Positions 24,610 through 35,879 of a stretch of DNA of 64,000 bases are shown piece by piece; position 1 is the stretch's first letter; each line of letters begins with the position of its first letter. The translations under genes and the position numbers were made by a program. The notes below the pieces were generated by a model. It did not search any database. It was not told where the DNA came from and saw only the letters and a list, made by a program, of their open reading frames with translations. Origin of the DNA: Symsagittifera roscoffensis (taxonomy: Eukaryota > Xenacoelomorpha > Acoela > Convolutidae); the NCBI RefSeq assembly GCF_963678635.1, contig NC_087066.1, forward strand, positions 57,430,312 through 57,494,311. Direction: 5' to 3'.

Positions 24610-25026
24610 AAAATTACGGAAACAATCCTAGTTGCGCACGAAGCTCTGATTATACCCGTCCTTGAGTACATATGTCATATGCAGCCAGCATTTCCGAAAT
24701 CCAAAGAGAACAAACAGTACAAAATGCTCACCTCTGCGCTGTAAGTGGTGGAAACATGACTTATCTACCATGCAATAAAACATACAGTTGAATCACGTAT
24801 GTTCGAATTCTGTGAAAGCTACATGAAAAGAGGTTGGAAAACGTTAAATTTGATTATAATCTTTTCTACTAATACAATAAATGCACATTACACAGCAGCT
24901 TTCATTAAAGATGAAAACACATATTATAATACAAGGAACCAATTAAAAGTTAAGCCGATTGAAAAACATCGGAAAACTGTTGTTTTTAATCGATTACAAG
25001 GGTCTTCAGTTTTACAAAGTATGTAA
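24610..25026 (+). mobile_element. LINE reverse-transcriptase C-terminal relic
   Basis: One plus-strand frame with two stops reads EALIIPVLEYICHMQPAFPK, KSKENKQYKMLTSAL, SRMFEFCESYMK and TYYNTRNQLKVKPIEKHRKT. The 'ALI.PVLEY' and 'YNTRN-LKVK' stretches are typical of the thumb and tail of CR1/L2-like LINE ORF2. It is decayed, with no upstream RT core next to it. Confidence 0.6.
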
Positions 25027-26009
25027 GCGCTATACAACAACAAACACGTACTTAAAAGCACCAAAAATAGCATGAAAGATCATTGTCCTCATTTCGTAAC
25101 ACCTATAAAGCACCAATAAAACGACAAGACTAAAAAGTTGAGTGCTGACTGAGATGATAAGAAATCACATTTTGGAAGAGATGAGTATATTTGATGCGAA
25201 CTTTGTTTTGTTCAAGCTCAAGAAATTGGCAAGAGACGCTTAATTTTTTTCATATTGAAAAAGAACCTAGAAATTCCGTAACGCGGAAAAATCGATGAAT
25301 TCAGATCAAAAACAATCCCTTCAAAATGAATCAAAGCACCATATTCAAACTCATACTATTAGACGTAGGAAACCTACTTTCGAAGCAGCCGAAATGCCGA
25401 AAATCGATACTTTGACGCCGAAAAAGCACTTTTTCGGAAGGAATTATGTTTTCGTTAAAGGTGCACCCATCGATTCCTTTTGGAAAATTGTTTGAAATTA
25501 TCTGCTTTCTTTATCACTTTTTAAGACAGCATGAGTTCAAAGCCGCGGAAAACTGGATCGAACAGAAGAAAATGAAACTAGCTAAAAAAAAAGAACACAG
25601 AGACGGAGCGAGGCTTTGCGCCACTTGCGATACAACACATACATAGAATGACAAACTAACCGAAAGAGAGTCGAGATGAAAACTGGAGAAAAAATTGAGA
25701 AAACTAGATGACTATATAATTCCTACCGTTGTCTTGATTTTGCCTTGTATAACAAAATGCCTTTTGCCTTCTATAAAAAATGCTGCCAAGAAAACATGCC
25801 AAGAAGTAGGACAATTCAATGTTACATAGGCATCTAAACCAAGTTTACTAAACAGTAAGAAGCAGACGATTTGAAAATTTTTGACCTCAAAAACTAAAGA
25901 CAGTACAGTCGCTCCTCAAAACATTTAAATAACGACTAAAAAAGGCCGCCAAGCCATTAATTTATCAACCGAAAACTAATAAGCCGAAAAAAGTTTCGAA
26001 TTTCACGGG

Positions 26010-27100
26010 AAAAAATAGACGGCCTTAAAGCTCTTTGAATATCTGGAGACATTAAAGATTTACGCTTTTTGATACAATTAGCCCAATTTGGGAAAACTAG
26101 ATTAATAGGTAAAAAAAATTGACTTTGCTGGGAAATTCGATAATTAAATTCCACTTTTGAAACTAGAAAATGATCACGTTTTTCGTGACTTTAACACTTT
26201 CGCTGTTCGGTAGTGGAGTTTTCCTTCCCTTTAACAAAGGAAATGAACTGAACTTAAAAATAACATAAAAGTCAATCCACGAAAAGTCAAACAGCGTGAG
26301 TCAAACCACGAAAAAGCGTGAACAAATTTCAATAACTTCTCCTGAAAAACAATTATTGCAACCTATATAAGAGACTCTTAAAAAGTCATGCTTTGATCAT
26401 AAAGATTTATTGAGGATCTATTCGCTTTGAACACTTCGCTGTTCAATGGTGGAGTTTGCCTTCCTTTTTAGATCATCGCGACTTAAAAGAAATCTATAAG
26501 TCAAACCGCGAAGAATTGAATTGATTGAAAATAAATTATCAAGACCTTTATGAAAACCTTCACTACGTTCATCGACTCTTAAAAAAACATAGCCAACAGA
26601 CGGTCGGAAAAGACGGTTGGAAAAGAGTCAATGACCGCAAGTATACAGAAAAAAAAATATTGACTTGTTTTTTGAAAAAAAATTCTTCAAATTTTCGAAC
26701 TTTCAAGAAAAAAATAGATGCCCTTGCAGCTCTTTGAACTGCTAGAACAATGTATTATTGACAATATTTATTAAAAAATTTCCCAATTTGAGAAAATGGA
26801 TCAGGTTTCGAAGTTCCAGAAAAAAAAATAGATAATACATTGCAGTTCCAGAAAAAGAGAAAATGGATCAGGTTCAAGAAAAAAAATAGATAGCCTTTAA
26901 AGTTCACTGAACTTCAAGAACAATTTATGATTGACACTTTTCTGATTGACCGAATTTGAGAAAATTAATCACTCAGTCACAGTTTTATTTCGCTGGAAAA
27001 TCTGATAGATAAATTCCGTTTTCGAAATCAGAAATCGATCAAATTTTTCGAGACCTTTACACTTTTGCTGTTCGATAATGGAGTTTGCCTTGCTTTTAAC
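26010..27100. repeat. Dispersed repeat family B, clustered copies
   Basis: Three members lie head to tail: 26,010-26,245, a tail-only piece at 26,395-26,480 (CACTTCGCTGTTCAATGGTG) and 26,700-27,100 (with a short internal duplication of the GAAAATGGATCAGG...AAAAAATAGATA segment). They are 70-85% alike by eye. The block also holds interspersed GCGAAAAGTC-like pieces. No genes. Confidence 0.65.
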
Positions 27101-27622
27101 GGAGAGCGGAGAGATGGCAGTGTTTTCTTCATTTTCACTGCCTTGATTCTGGATAGACTAAGCATAACAACGGTCTTTATTAAATACAAAAAAAAAGATG
27201 AAAACTTTGAATAACAACCTTACAATTTAAAAAAAACATCTTATTATGCTGCATTCACGGCTTTGATGCCAGCTATCATAGCCCAAATGGCCTCTGATAC
27301 ACAATTAATTTCGAAACATTAACAAGCAAAGAAAAGCGGATAAAATTACCTCATTTTTTTGCACAATAGGTTTATACCATTGTTATCATTGAATATGGAA
27401 ATCTAACAATATTTTTCAGTTGATTCCTATTGAAAATCAGATAACCTAAGTGGGGAATAATCAGTCGAGTCTAAAATTTCTAACACAGAACTCTAGAACA
27501 TCACGCGATCAAAATCAGACATTAAACCATTTCGTGTATCAACACATCAATTAGTGATGATATCGGCTCAAATATTAATTTACAAGATAAAATCATCTGG
27601 AAATAGTTTGTTTGTAATAAAT

Positions 27623-27943
27623 CTAATGTGGATTCTTAAGAATTTGTTTTCTTTGTAAATCGAAAACCTTATTGCACCAGAAAATAAGCTCAGGATCTGC
27701 TTCATTCAGCTTGTCAAGTGATGGTATTTTTTGCACTGAATATGAAGAACTCGGCTTCACAGGGGGATCAAATCTGTTTAGTGATAAAGGTCTCCGAGTT
27801 ATTCTTCGCAGCCATCGAATATCTTTTCTGAGGAGCTGATCTGCCACATATCTTGAATACTGATGTCTGGTAAGCACGAAGCATTTATCGTCTATGCAGT
27901 TCAGGTCGATGTCATCAGCGTGCTTCGAAGCCATCAGCTCTCT
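27623..27943 (-). CDS. BAHD1: BAHD1-like exon 5 (C terminus and stop)
   Basis: 321 bp, acceptor TTGTTGTAG at 27944-27945, stop TAG at 27623. Peptide RELMASKHADDIDLN, CIDDKCFVLTRHQYSRY, and the closing DPELIFWCNKVFDLQRKQIL then KNPH, which matches the end of BAHD1-type proteins. Confidence 0.9.
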   Translation of the reverse strand, partial: RELMASKHADDIDLNCIDDKCFVLTRHQYSRYVADQLLRKDIRWLRRITRRPLSLNRFDPPVKPSSSYSVQKIPSLDKLNEADPELIFWCNKVFDLQRKQILKNPH

Positions 27944-30900
27944 CTACAACAAAAATATTATTCTTACAACTCATTTTGATCAATTTACTCGTGCTTTAAC
28001 TCTCCATACCGAGCCCATTACGTTAAAGATATTTTACCTGACCTTGAAATTAATTATTATTTTTTAATTTATGCGAAACTCAAAACCTTTGCTCTCATCA
28101 TTTAAATAGTTCAACTTAAAAAATTGTATTCTCAGGGGTCAGCCTAAAAGCAGAACAAACAAAATCCGATCACATCTTCCGAGTCGTCTGTTTGGTTCAT
28201 TTAGTGTTACTTTAAGCCTCAAATTACCGCTGATTAGTTGAGCCTACCGAAAAATCGCCTATCGAAATTACCTCGTGTAGCTTTCTTGAGCACGCCAGAA
28301 TTTCCTCTCCATAGAACCAGTAAATATGAGCCATTTTTCCGCCTAAAATCAAACAAGGCTGCTCGTATATCAGGGCAGAACTATATCAGAGCAAACTATT
28401 TCAGCGCAAAACTCTATCAGTGCATGTTCCGACTGCCCTTTTAAAGTTAATGAAAAATTTTTAGTTAAAACATTGATAAAGTAACCAAAAAAAGAGAATT
28501 TTTCTTCTTCGTTTTGTCTCTCCACAGGCTATCGTATCGCACTAACATATGAACAAGACTGCTCGTACATCACGGTGAAGCCTTGAATGTTCCGACTGTT
28601 CCTTAAAAGTGCTTGGTAAATTAAGTATGGAAACGACACAAAATAAGTTGACTAATTCAATAAAACATACGCTGCAAACATTATGCCGAATAAAGACAGC
28701 TTTAAGCAAAAAAAATGTATATATACAAAGTCAGGGCTAGTAAATATACATTTTAGCGGATCAAAAACACTTGCAACTACAATTAACACTGCTCAGTTTA
28801 AAAAACGCGATTTGGCAACAAATCCAACAAAGCATAAGCAGAAAAACGAAAATCCGACCGCTCAAGTATCCCGGAAATTCTGAAAACAAAAACCACGGTC
28901 CAACCGGGACTCGAACCCCAGATCTCGGGGCGCCACAACACTCGAGTTACCTCAAGACCAAGTGGGAAGCAATCTGGAAGTTGTTACGGTTCAAACCCGA
29001 TTACAAGACACTTCCTCTCGCGGAAAAAAGTCTATGCTCGCTTTGATAATGTTTGCTTGTAAAAACAAAATGTGACATATTCAATCAACTAAAATTGACA
29101 TCTTTCATTGACAGTTAAAAATTACTCGTATCAAAGCGAAGCACTGAACATGTCGACAATTCTCTAGTCTGTAAAAGAGTTTTGGCTAAAACAAATATCC
29201 AGAAAAAAACAATCTTTTTTTTTCAAAATCTTCCCACATGCAATTTAAAGCATAAAACGATATTAAACTTCTATCAATTCGGTATTTGAACTAACTTGCT
29301 TGCGTCAATCCAAATTGCAGCGCTTTTTTAGCCGCATTCATTCGCCACCGACACTCAGCATTATTGGAAATCTGGAATTTAGCACTCAAAAAAATTCCAA
29401 ATTGGCAATTTTCATACCCATAAATTAACCAAAATTCATTGCAGGTGAAAAAATTTGATCTTGGAGCATTCGTCATCGATCTAACCACAGCTGTCAACAA
29501 AAGATGCTTAAAAGATTTCAATTTCTCGGAGGAAAAAAAAACAGACTTGCAAATATTCCCATCTGTTTTTCGAAAGTCGGAACAAAAACACGTTTACAGT
29601 TTTTAAGCAATTTGCTATCTTAGACTTTTAGTGTTCCTTTCTAAAATCACATCTTGATTGCTTTAACCTGATATAGGACAGATGTATAGGTCAGAAATGG
29701 CAGCCACGAATGGCTGAGATCTGGATTGAGCCGCAATCAGCACACAGTCGCCTCTGCTGAGAGTGACATCATCATTGGTCACTTGATCGTAACAAGAGCG
29801 CACAGCTAGTTTATAAAGTCCATCCTGAAAAACAACTTAACACTTGGCTCAACCATCTCATAAATTTGCTGCATATATACAGAAACACGCGAAAATCAAC
29901 AAGCATCAAAATTTTAGTTTATCTGCAAAATGACCTCCCTATTTTATACTGATATCTTGTAACATACTTTAAAAAAGGCCATTTGAACATTTTAAACTTT
30001 GTTTCGAAGAAATCCCTGCCTTTGAAGTTTGCAAAATTAATTATTTGATATAGTATAGCTTGATTTTTGATAGTATCTTTTTCGAAACTTGTATCTGATA
30101 GTATCTCTGCAAAGATCTCCATTTACCATCTAAGGTCCCTGTTCACTGCTGTTTTTCTACCATTAAAATTCTCACCGGGTGTCGGCAGTAGATTCGCTTG
30201 TTGAAAGGTTCGCCCTCAAACTGCCAGCTGGAAAATGAAGAGACAGGACTGATTTTGGGACGGCTTGATAGTCCTGGAGTATCACAGTTTTTCAAAACCA
30301 GTTTCATTTTTCCGCTCTCTGGTACTAGAAACAGTCAAATACGAGCAATTGCGACTTAATATGACAACTTTTCAGAGCAACGAAACTTACCTGTCTGAAC
30401 ATTTGAGCTGCGTTCCAAAACCTCATTTGATAACTTGGTAAGTTTAACTTGACATTTAACGGCCTTTTCCATGCCCTCACTTTCACTGGGCTCTTTGTTA
30501 GATTGACATTTTTCACAGATAGCATTTCGAGCACTCTTCGCCTGTTTATGTTTTATTTTTTTCTTTGAATGGCCCATTTGTTCTAAAAGTTCCTGACTTG
30601 TTTTTACAAGCAGATACTTGAGCATTTTCATGCAGCCCTGACATTGTTTCTTCCGTTTCCTGATTTTACTCCGCTCTATTTCTTGCAGGTCTTTCAAGCT
30701 TTTCTCTTTTGACTTTCGAATAGTTTTCAACGTTTTCGAATTCGATGCAAAACAGGAGTCGTACCACTGCTCTGTTTTCGGAAATGTTTTCGGATTATCC
30801 AAGGCAACGGATACACTTTCGTTGACAAAAATAGGTTCCTCGATCAAAGTTTCAAACTTTTCCTTGCTTTTACTTGTTTCTTCTAAGCATGTCGTATCAT

Positions 30901-31564
30901 TTTGTGGATTTCTCAAATTGCTAAGAACCGGTTTTTGCTTTTCAAGAAGCAACATTGTTCTGACTCTGGCATCTAAGCTAGCGGCGCGTGATCGATCTTT
31001 CTTAACACTGACAATTGAAACCGAAGACAGCGTGGAATGTTCGTCAATTGACGATTCAGAGATGACTTCTGTGAATGATATTTCGTCGTCGATATGCTCT
31101 GTTTTGATCTTGCGCCGCAGTTTTGTGTCTCCGACATAGTCCTCGGGTGTATTAAGCTCAACAGATTTTTCACTGTTTGGTCTGGTTGAAATTTGGCTTT
31201 CTCCACTTGATACGGGATCATGCTCCATCTTAAATGTTACTTCTAAATCCTCCGTTGAGTGCCTTTTAAAAGTCACAACTGAATCTTCTAAAGCGCTTTG
31301 ATTTCCTTTTCGTTCGTTTATCTGAGGTCTCTTATGCATTTGTTCAATTTCATCTAACAATTGTTCCGATACGTATTCAGTCAAGCTTTTCTGACATTCT
31401 TGCTTTGGACTACTTTCAACGCTGCTGCTACTCTCTGAGCTGGAAGAATCTTTAGAAACAATTGCATTAAAATTTTTCTTTCGACTAAGAGGAAATGTGT
31501 ACGGCCATAACGTTTTTCGAGCTCTGAGACGCTTGCCAATTGAGTGTTCTTTTCTATAGTCCAT
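27623..31564 (-). CDS. BAHD1: BAH-domain chromatin protein, BAHD1/BAHCC1-like, 5 exons, 621 residues
   Basis: BAHD1 and its relatives are nuclear proteins whose C-terminal BAH domain reads chromatin (H3K27me3 in vertebrates) to promote silencing. Five exons join in phase: 31564-30391, 30318-30176, 29824-29668, 28342-28272 and 27943-27623, giving exactly 622 codons with the stop. The first 390 residues are Ser/Lys/Glu-rich with a basic nuclear-type run (SKIRKRKKQC) and two CxxC pairs (CQGC, CEKC). The BAH domain covers about residues 430-620: FEGEPFNKRIYC, LSRGDCVLIAA, PFVAAISDLYI, GGKMAHIYWFYGEE, LHERELMASKHADD, CIDDKCFVLTRHQYSRY, DPELIFWCNKVFDLQRKQIL and KNPH at the end. The closing block fits BAHD1 and BAHCC1/TNRC18 alike; the short length favours BAHD1. 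The WFYRPE-like core reads WFYGEE. Confidence 0.85.
28272..28342 (-). CDS. BAHD1: BAHD1-like exon 4 (71-bp micro-exon, BAH core)
   Basis: Found by searching the 1.7-kb gap between exons 3 and 5 for the BAH 'M-WFYRPE' core. Acceptor TTGATTTTAG, donor CACGAG|GTAATT. Peptide GGKMAHIYWFYGEEILACSR then KLHE. Phases fit both neighbours exactly (1 in, 0 out), and KLHE|RELMASKH restores the family's LHE-N-E-ASRH run. Confidence 0.85.
28897..28960 (-). tRNA. tRNA-like relic (pseudogene or head of a tRNA-derived SINE)
   Basis: The minus strand reads GGTCTTGAGGTAACTCG... then GATCTGGGGTTCGAGTCCCG and GTTGGACC. The TTCGAGT T-loop lies between GGG and CCC, and GGTCT at the 5' end can pair with GGACC at the 3' end. 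Total is only 64 bases and the anticodon arm does not fold, so it is not a working tRNA. It lies in an intron of the BAHD1-like gene. Confidence 0.4.
29668..29824 (-). CDS. BAHD1: BAHD1-like exon 3 (first half of BAH domain)
   Basis: 157 bp. Acceptor GTTTTTCAG, donor ATATCAG|GTTAAA (weak +4 to +6). Peptide DGLYKLAVRSCYDQ, then DVTLSRGDCVLIAAQSRS and QPFVAAISDLYICPIS, the BAH strand order with the GD-V turn. Phase 0 in, 1 out. Confidence 0.87.
30176..30318 (-). CDS. BAHD1: BAHD1-like exon 2
   Basis: 143 bp. Acceptor TAGTACCAG, donor CACCCG|GTGAGA. Peptide SGKMKLVLKNCDTPG, then SSWQFEGEPFNKRIYCRHP, the lead-in to the BAH domain. Phase 1 in, 0 out. Confidence 0.83.
30391..31564 (-). CDS. BAHD1: BAHD1-like exon 1 (start codon, disordered N-terminal region)
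   Basis: 1,174 bp from ATG at 31564 to donor CAGACAG|GTAAGT at 30391/30390, phase 1 out. The peptide begins with a basic MDYRKEHSIGKRLRARKTLW and then has a serine run. An upstream exon or leader cannot be excluded because only about 110 bp separates the ATG from a LINE relic. Confidence 0.82.
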
Positions 31565-31675
31565 TTCTCAATAAAACCAAGATGAACATTCACATAAAAT
31601 CCTACATGTGGTTCCTCTTCTATAATTTCTGAGGATGCTTTGAATCGATTGCAAAAATCACTCAATAATCTAACG

Positions 31676-32475
31676 GAATTTCTTGCAGAGAACCAATTGA
31701 ATCTGAATGCATCTAAATCGGAATTTATAACATTTTGTCAAAAAATGATAGCAAAAATGTAGATACTGATACAATAGTAATTAATGGGCATTATGTAGCC
31801 AAAAAATCAGAATGCAAATATTTAGGCCTTATTCTTGATTCAAGTTTATCTTTTCATGCTCAAATCAAAACAATTCTCCAAAAAAAATGGCACAAGGAAT
31901 TAAAACTATAGATACAATTGGACAACAACTGCCGACATTATCATTAGTTGCCTTGCTTCATTGTCTTGTTTTATCACGTTTAGATTATTCAGCAATATTT
32001 TTACAACAAATTAATGCTACTTTGATGCTATCTCTGGAGAAACAGTTGAACTGGGCGTTAAAAACAACATATTTCAGATCGAAATTTATATCTTCTTCCC
32101 TTCTTCGCATTAGCAAATCGTTCATTGGAATCGAGAAAAGAATTGAGTTAAAGTGTATAACATACTTATACTAATATCTTACAAACAAAAAGGAGGCTTT
32201 TCAAAATACATTGAGACTACCGACTGCCAATTATAGGCTCAATAAAAGAACGAAACAATTTATTTTTGACAAACACTGTTCAACCGCTTCTCTACAAAAA
32301 TCATTTTTTCATTTGACTTCTAAAAAATGGAATTCACTGCCCATAATTTTGCGCAATTTAGTAAAATCGAGAACATGATTCAAGAAAAAATTGAAAGAAT
32401 TTTACGTGAGTGAATTGAGAAACAATCCAATATGTACAAATACAAAAACGTGGCGTGATTTCCGTTTTCGCTAGT
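31676..32475 (+). mobile_element. CR1/L2-like LINE, 3' end of ORF2
   Basis: Plus-strand frames with one or two shifts read LAENQLNLNASKSEFITFCQ, KKSECKYLGLILDSSLSFHA, AQGIKTIDTIGQQLP, VLSRLDYSAIFLQQI, LEKQLNWALKTTYFRSKF, then KSFFHLTSKKWNSLP and FKKKLKEFYVSEL. These are the RT thumb and tail of CR1/L2-type LINEs. It starts about 110 bp from the BAHD1-like start codon and is cut at its right end by the first 5.19-kb unit. Confidence 0.88.
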
Positions 32476-33214
32476 TCTATATGTTTTAATTTAGTTTAAT
32501 TTTCCAGACATTGTTTGAAAGAGAATCTGTATATACTCTGTAAATACGCTGTATGTTTGGACTATAAATAAAATTGTTTGTAAAGTTTTGATACCAGCTC
32601 GTTCTTAATTCTTAAAACTGATGTTTTTTTAGTATCCGTAACTTCATATATTTTAATCAACCAATTTCTGAACTGTAACGGAACTTGTTTTGTTTTGTTT
32701 TGTTTATTGCTTGTTTTCTGATGTTGGGTTTTTGTTTGATGTAACCAATGAATTTTAAACAACTTTATTATTTACACTTTGCTATACTGATGCCTCGGTT
32801 TTTTACTGTATAGTAATTCAGGTGTTCTTTGTTCTTCTTCTTCTTCTTCTACATATATCGAAGAGGCAAAAGAAGACAGTTTAAGTCGAAAAAAAGAAAA
32901 ATGTTAAAAATTAAATTTTCATATGTCTCCAAATTAAATTTTCATATATCTCCATAGAACTTGATTCTAGGCAAACATGTCAGACACTTGATATTGACTA
33001 AGCGTGCTACGCACCACTGGTCCTTCAAAAGCGAAATCAATGTAAAAAAGACGGGGGAATCCAACAACGGTTCTGATTTAGTAGTAGTAGTAGTATAGTA
33101 TTTGGGGTTTTTATCCCAAGGGTTTGCACCCAAAATATAATTTAATGAGTTATGAGTGCAACTGTCCATTTCTGAACATTTTGCAAAGAAGTTCTAATAA
33201 ATCTCTGCTATGTC

Positions 33215-33780
33215 AGATTTCCTTATCTCCTTATTACCTTTTTTGGCGCAACGATTATCGCCCTCATGAACACCGACGGAGCTTTGAGACCGATTGCCAT
33301 AGGCAACACGTGCAGACGTATCGCATCTAAATGCGCTGGAAACAAGGTCCCCTCAGAGCGACAAATTTTTTTCGGAAACCTATAGGTCGGATGTGGCACT
33401 AAACGAGGAGCAGAAACAGCTGAACACTCTTTCAAATCTAATTGAGCGTGACGACAATCCGGAATCCACTATTCTTTTAAAACTAATTTTTAAGAATGAC
33501 TTCAACTCTCTAAAAACAGAGACAAGGCTGAATCATGTTTTTTCAAATTGTCACGATTTGTACAAATACACCCATTGCTCGTATAGTTAACCTATTTATC
33601 TTTTTTACCGAAGCTTTATCATAAAGTCAAAAAGACGGAACTCAACACGGCAATCCTCAAGTCCCAACACTTTTTGCGGAAACAATTCAAACACTAGTCA
33701 AACAGTTGAATAAGAAAACTGACATCTGGTATTTAGATGATGGAAGTTTAGCCGATGACTATAAGGAAAAACAGTCTAAA
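33215..33780 (+). mobile_element. Reverse-transcriptase fragment, YLDDG type, decayed (unit 1)
   Basis: Plus-strand frames read TDGALRPIAIGNTCRRIASK, then CGTKRGAETAEHSFKS, TILLKLIFKNDFNSL, DLYKYTHCSYS, GTQHGNPQVPTLFAETIQTL and DIWYLDDGSLADD. These are RT blocks in order, including the catalytic Y-x-DD box and the RPIA-G box. They belong to a retroelement family other than the minus-strand RT next to it. Two frameshifts and two stops make it inactive. I cannot name the clade safely. Confidence 0.85.
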
Positions 33781-33789
33781 TTGATACTC

Positions 33790-35180
33790 TTTATACGCAT
33801 GTTAACAAACATGAGCTTGGTGGATTGAGAGAAAGTGAAAGGAAAAATGCGCCTGATAAAATGAAGTGACTTGTTACATGGTAACAACTTATTATTGATA
33901 TGTATCATCCAGTTCAAGTCATCAGAGACACGTAAACCAAGGTCTTTTACTACATTTGGCAGTTATGTCCTGGTCGTTGACAATCACATGACAAAGAAAA
34001 TTGCCTTTGAAAACAATGAGAATGCACTTAACGTGACTGACCGATAAATCATTTGCAGTACACCTGTTTGTAAAAGAATCAATATCAAGCTGTAGAGAAA
34101 TAATATCAGAAGAAAACAACTTTGGATTGTCATCGAACAAATAAAAATTGGGAAATTCTATACACTCTGGCAGATTTTTCATGAAATGAAGAAAAAAAAG
34201 CGGTCCTAAGATGCTGCCTTGAATAACGCCACTAGTAACAGGACGTGGATTGGAAATGTGCGCATTTATGCGAACACACTGTGATCGGTTACAGAGATGC
34301 GACGAAAAAAATCACAAAAAATAATGATCCAAACCATACATTGATAGCTTGCTTAGAATGATATCATGACGAACAGAATCAAAGGCTTTACTAAAGTCAA
34401 AATAAACAGCAGCAGAAGGAACGTTGAAATCACTATTGTGGTATACTTCATCAAGAAACGATGACAACTGTGTTACAGTTGATCGCTGTTTTCTGAAACA
34501 ATGCTGAGAGTTTGACAAATGTTTTCCAATCTTTGGATATATATGGTTGAAGAGAACTTCCTCAAAACAATAACCAAGGGGGTGTAAGATACTGATAGGT
34601 CTGTAGTTTGTAATATCATTAGGAGACGCAGGCTTTAGAATTGGAGTAACAAAAGCCCATTTCCAGGCAACAGGCCAGACGCATGTGTTGATAATAATGT
34701 AAAAAAGAAAACTAACAGGAGGAGAAAGTAACGACGTACAACATTTATAAACAAAAGCAAGAATACGGTCACCAGAGCAGGCTTTTTTAACTGATTGTAA
34801 ACACGAACTGACAACCAACGGTGACACATCGACTTCCGATAATTTGATATCAGAATCAAGAGAAACAGTCGGTACAGTATAGTCAGACACAGGCTTCCGG
34901 AAAACAGAAGCAAAATATTCGTTGAAAAGTTCATTGATAGACTCGTCACAGACAGCTTGCTTACGGCCCCAATGAAGGTTGTTTCGAATGATTGGGGACT
35001 CCTTAAACTGTTTCAAGAATTTAAAAGCACGAGAAGGAGAGGAAGGAGAAAAGTTCTGAAAAAGCAATTCTTTATCCAAATCAACTGAGTTGGTGAAAGA
35101 CTAGGGGAGAAGTCTATGCTCTGCAATCTTTGCTTATATGCATTATATGAATTGAGCATCCATTTCGTTGCTGTCTGCTG
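33790..35180 (-). mobile_element. CR1/L2-like LINE reverse transcriptase, partial (unit 1)
   Basis: The minus strand from about 35,180 reads SKWMLNSYNAYKQRL, then a 255-codon open frame (35,079-34,312) with WAFVTPILKPASPND, ITNYRPISILHPLGY, QHCFRKQRSTVTQLSSF and AAVYFDFSKAFDSVRHDIIL. It continues in shifted frames with TSGVIQGSILGPLFF, a degraded catalytic box (YLFDDN), KDLGLRVSDDLNWMIHI. RT blocks are in order; YADD is lost and at least two shifts are present, so it is inactive. The N-terminal endonuclease and the tail are missing. Confidence 0.9.
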
Positions 35181-35879
35181 CACTTTTTAAAGTTTCAGGT
35201 TTGATTTTGAGCCAGTCTGTCATAACCTGGATTTTTTTTCTATCTGAGAAAAGCTTCAACTTTATGAGAGTTGGTTCCTTACAAAATTTTGAAGATGTAA
35301 CTTAAAAAGTTTGCTGTAAGTCATCAACTTTTGCGAATCAATTCACTGTAGCATATAACTTGGCATATTGTAAAACTTCCAAAACTTCTAACGGCTATAA
35401 GTTCACTGCAAACTTTTTATGGATCGTGGCTTGAATAGTTTTTTTAGAAACTCAATTTGTTTCTCGAAATGAGTACAACCCTAACTACTTCAAAAAGTTC
35501 ATTGCTTGAATTGCTCGCTCAGAAGAACTGAGTTTTGCAATCCATTCCCAATTTTTTCAAAAGACGGCTCTTTTTTCTTGCTCCGCGCGAACTCGCCAGT
35601 ATCAGCAAACAAAAACAAATGAATTTCGTCGAATCTGATTCCTTGAAATTGACTATGCCGCGAAAGTTTCCATATCGCTCAAATTTTCAGAGCTCAAAGT
35701 GATTGCTTGGAACAACTAACTTTTTGTGCAAGCCGATTGATTGATGGAGATGGGCTCGCTAGTTTTACTCTTAGTAACTCAAATCAAAACTGTTCTCCTC
35801 GTTAAAATTTTTTAAATTTTGTTTTAATAAGTATGTTCTATGAAAAATGGCCTCAGTATTGTGTGGAGCCGGTGAGATA

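Noticed and set aside
28771-29046. 91-codon plus-strand ORF with a GPTGTRTPDLG stretch
   Set aside because: Such peptides are a known artefact of translating tRNA-like DNA on the wrong strand; the region is better read as a tRNA-like relic.
33081-33100. CRISPR-like or functional meaning of the TAG and CTT triplet runs
   Set aside because: These are ordinary microsatellites (four or five TAG, five or six CTT) that simply travelled with the 5.19-kb duplication.
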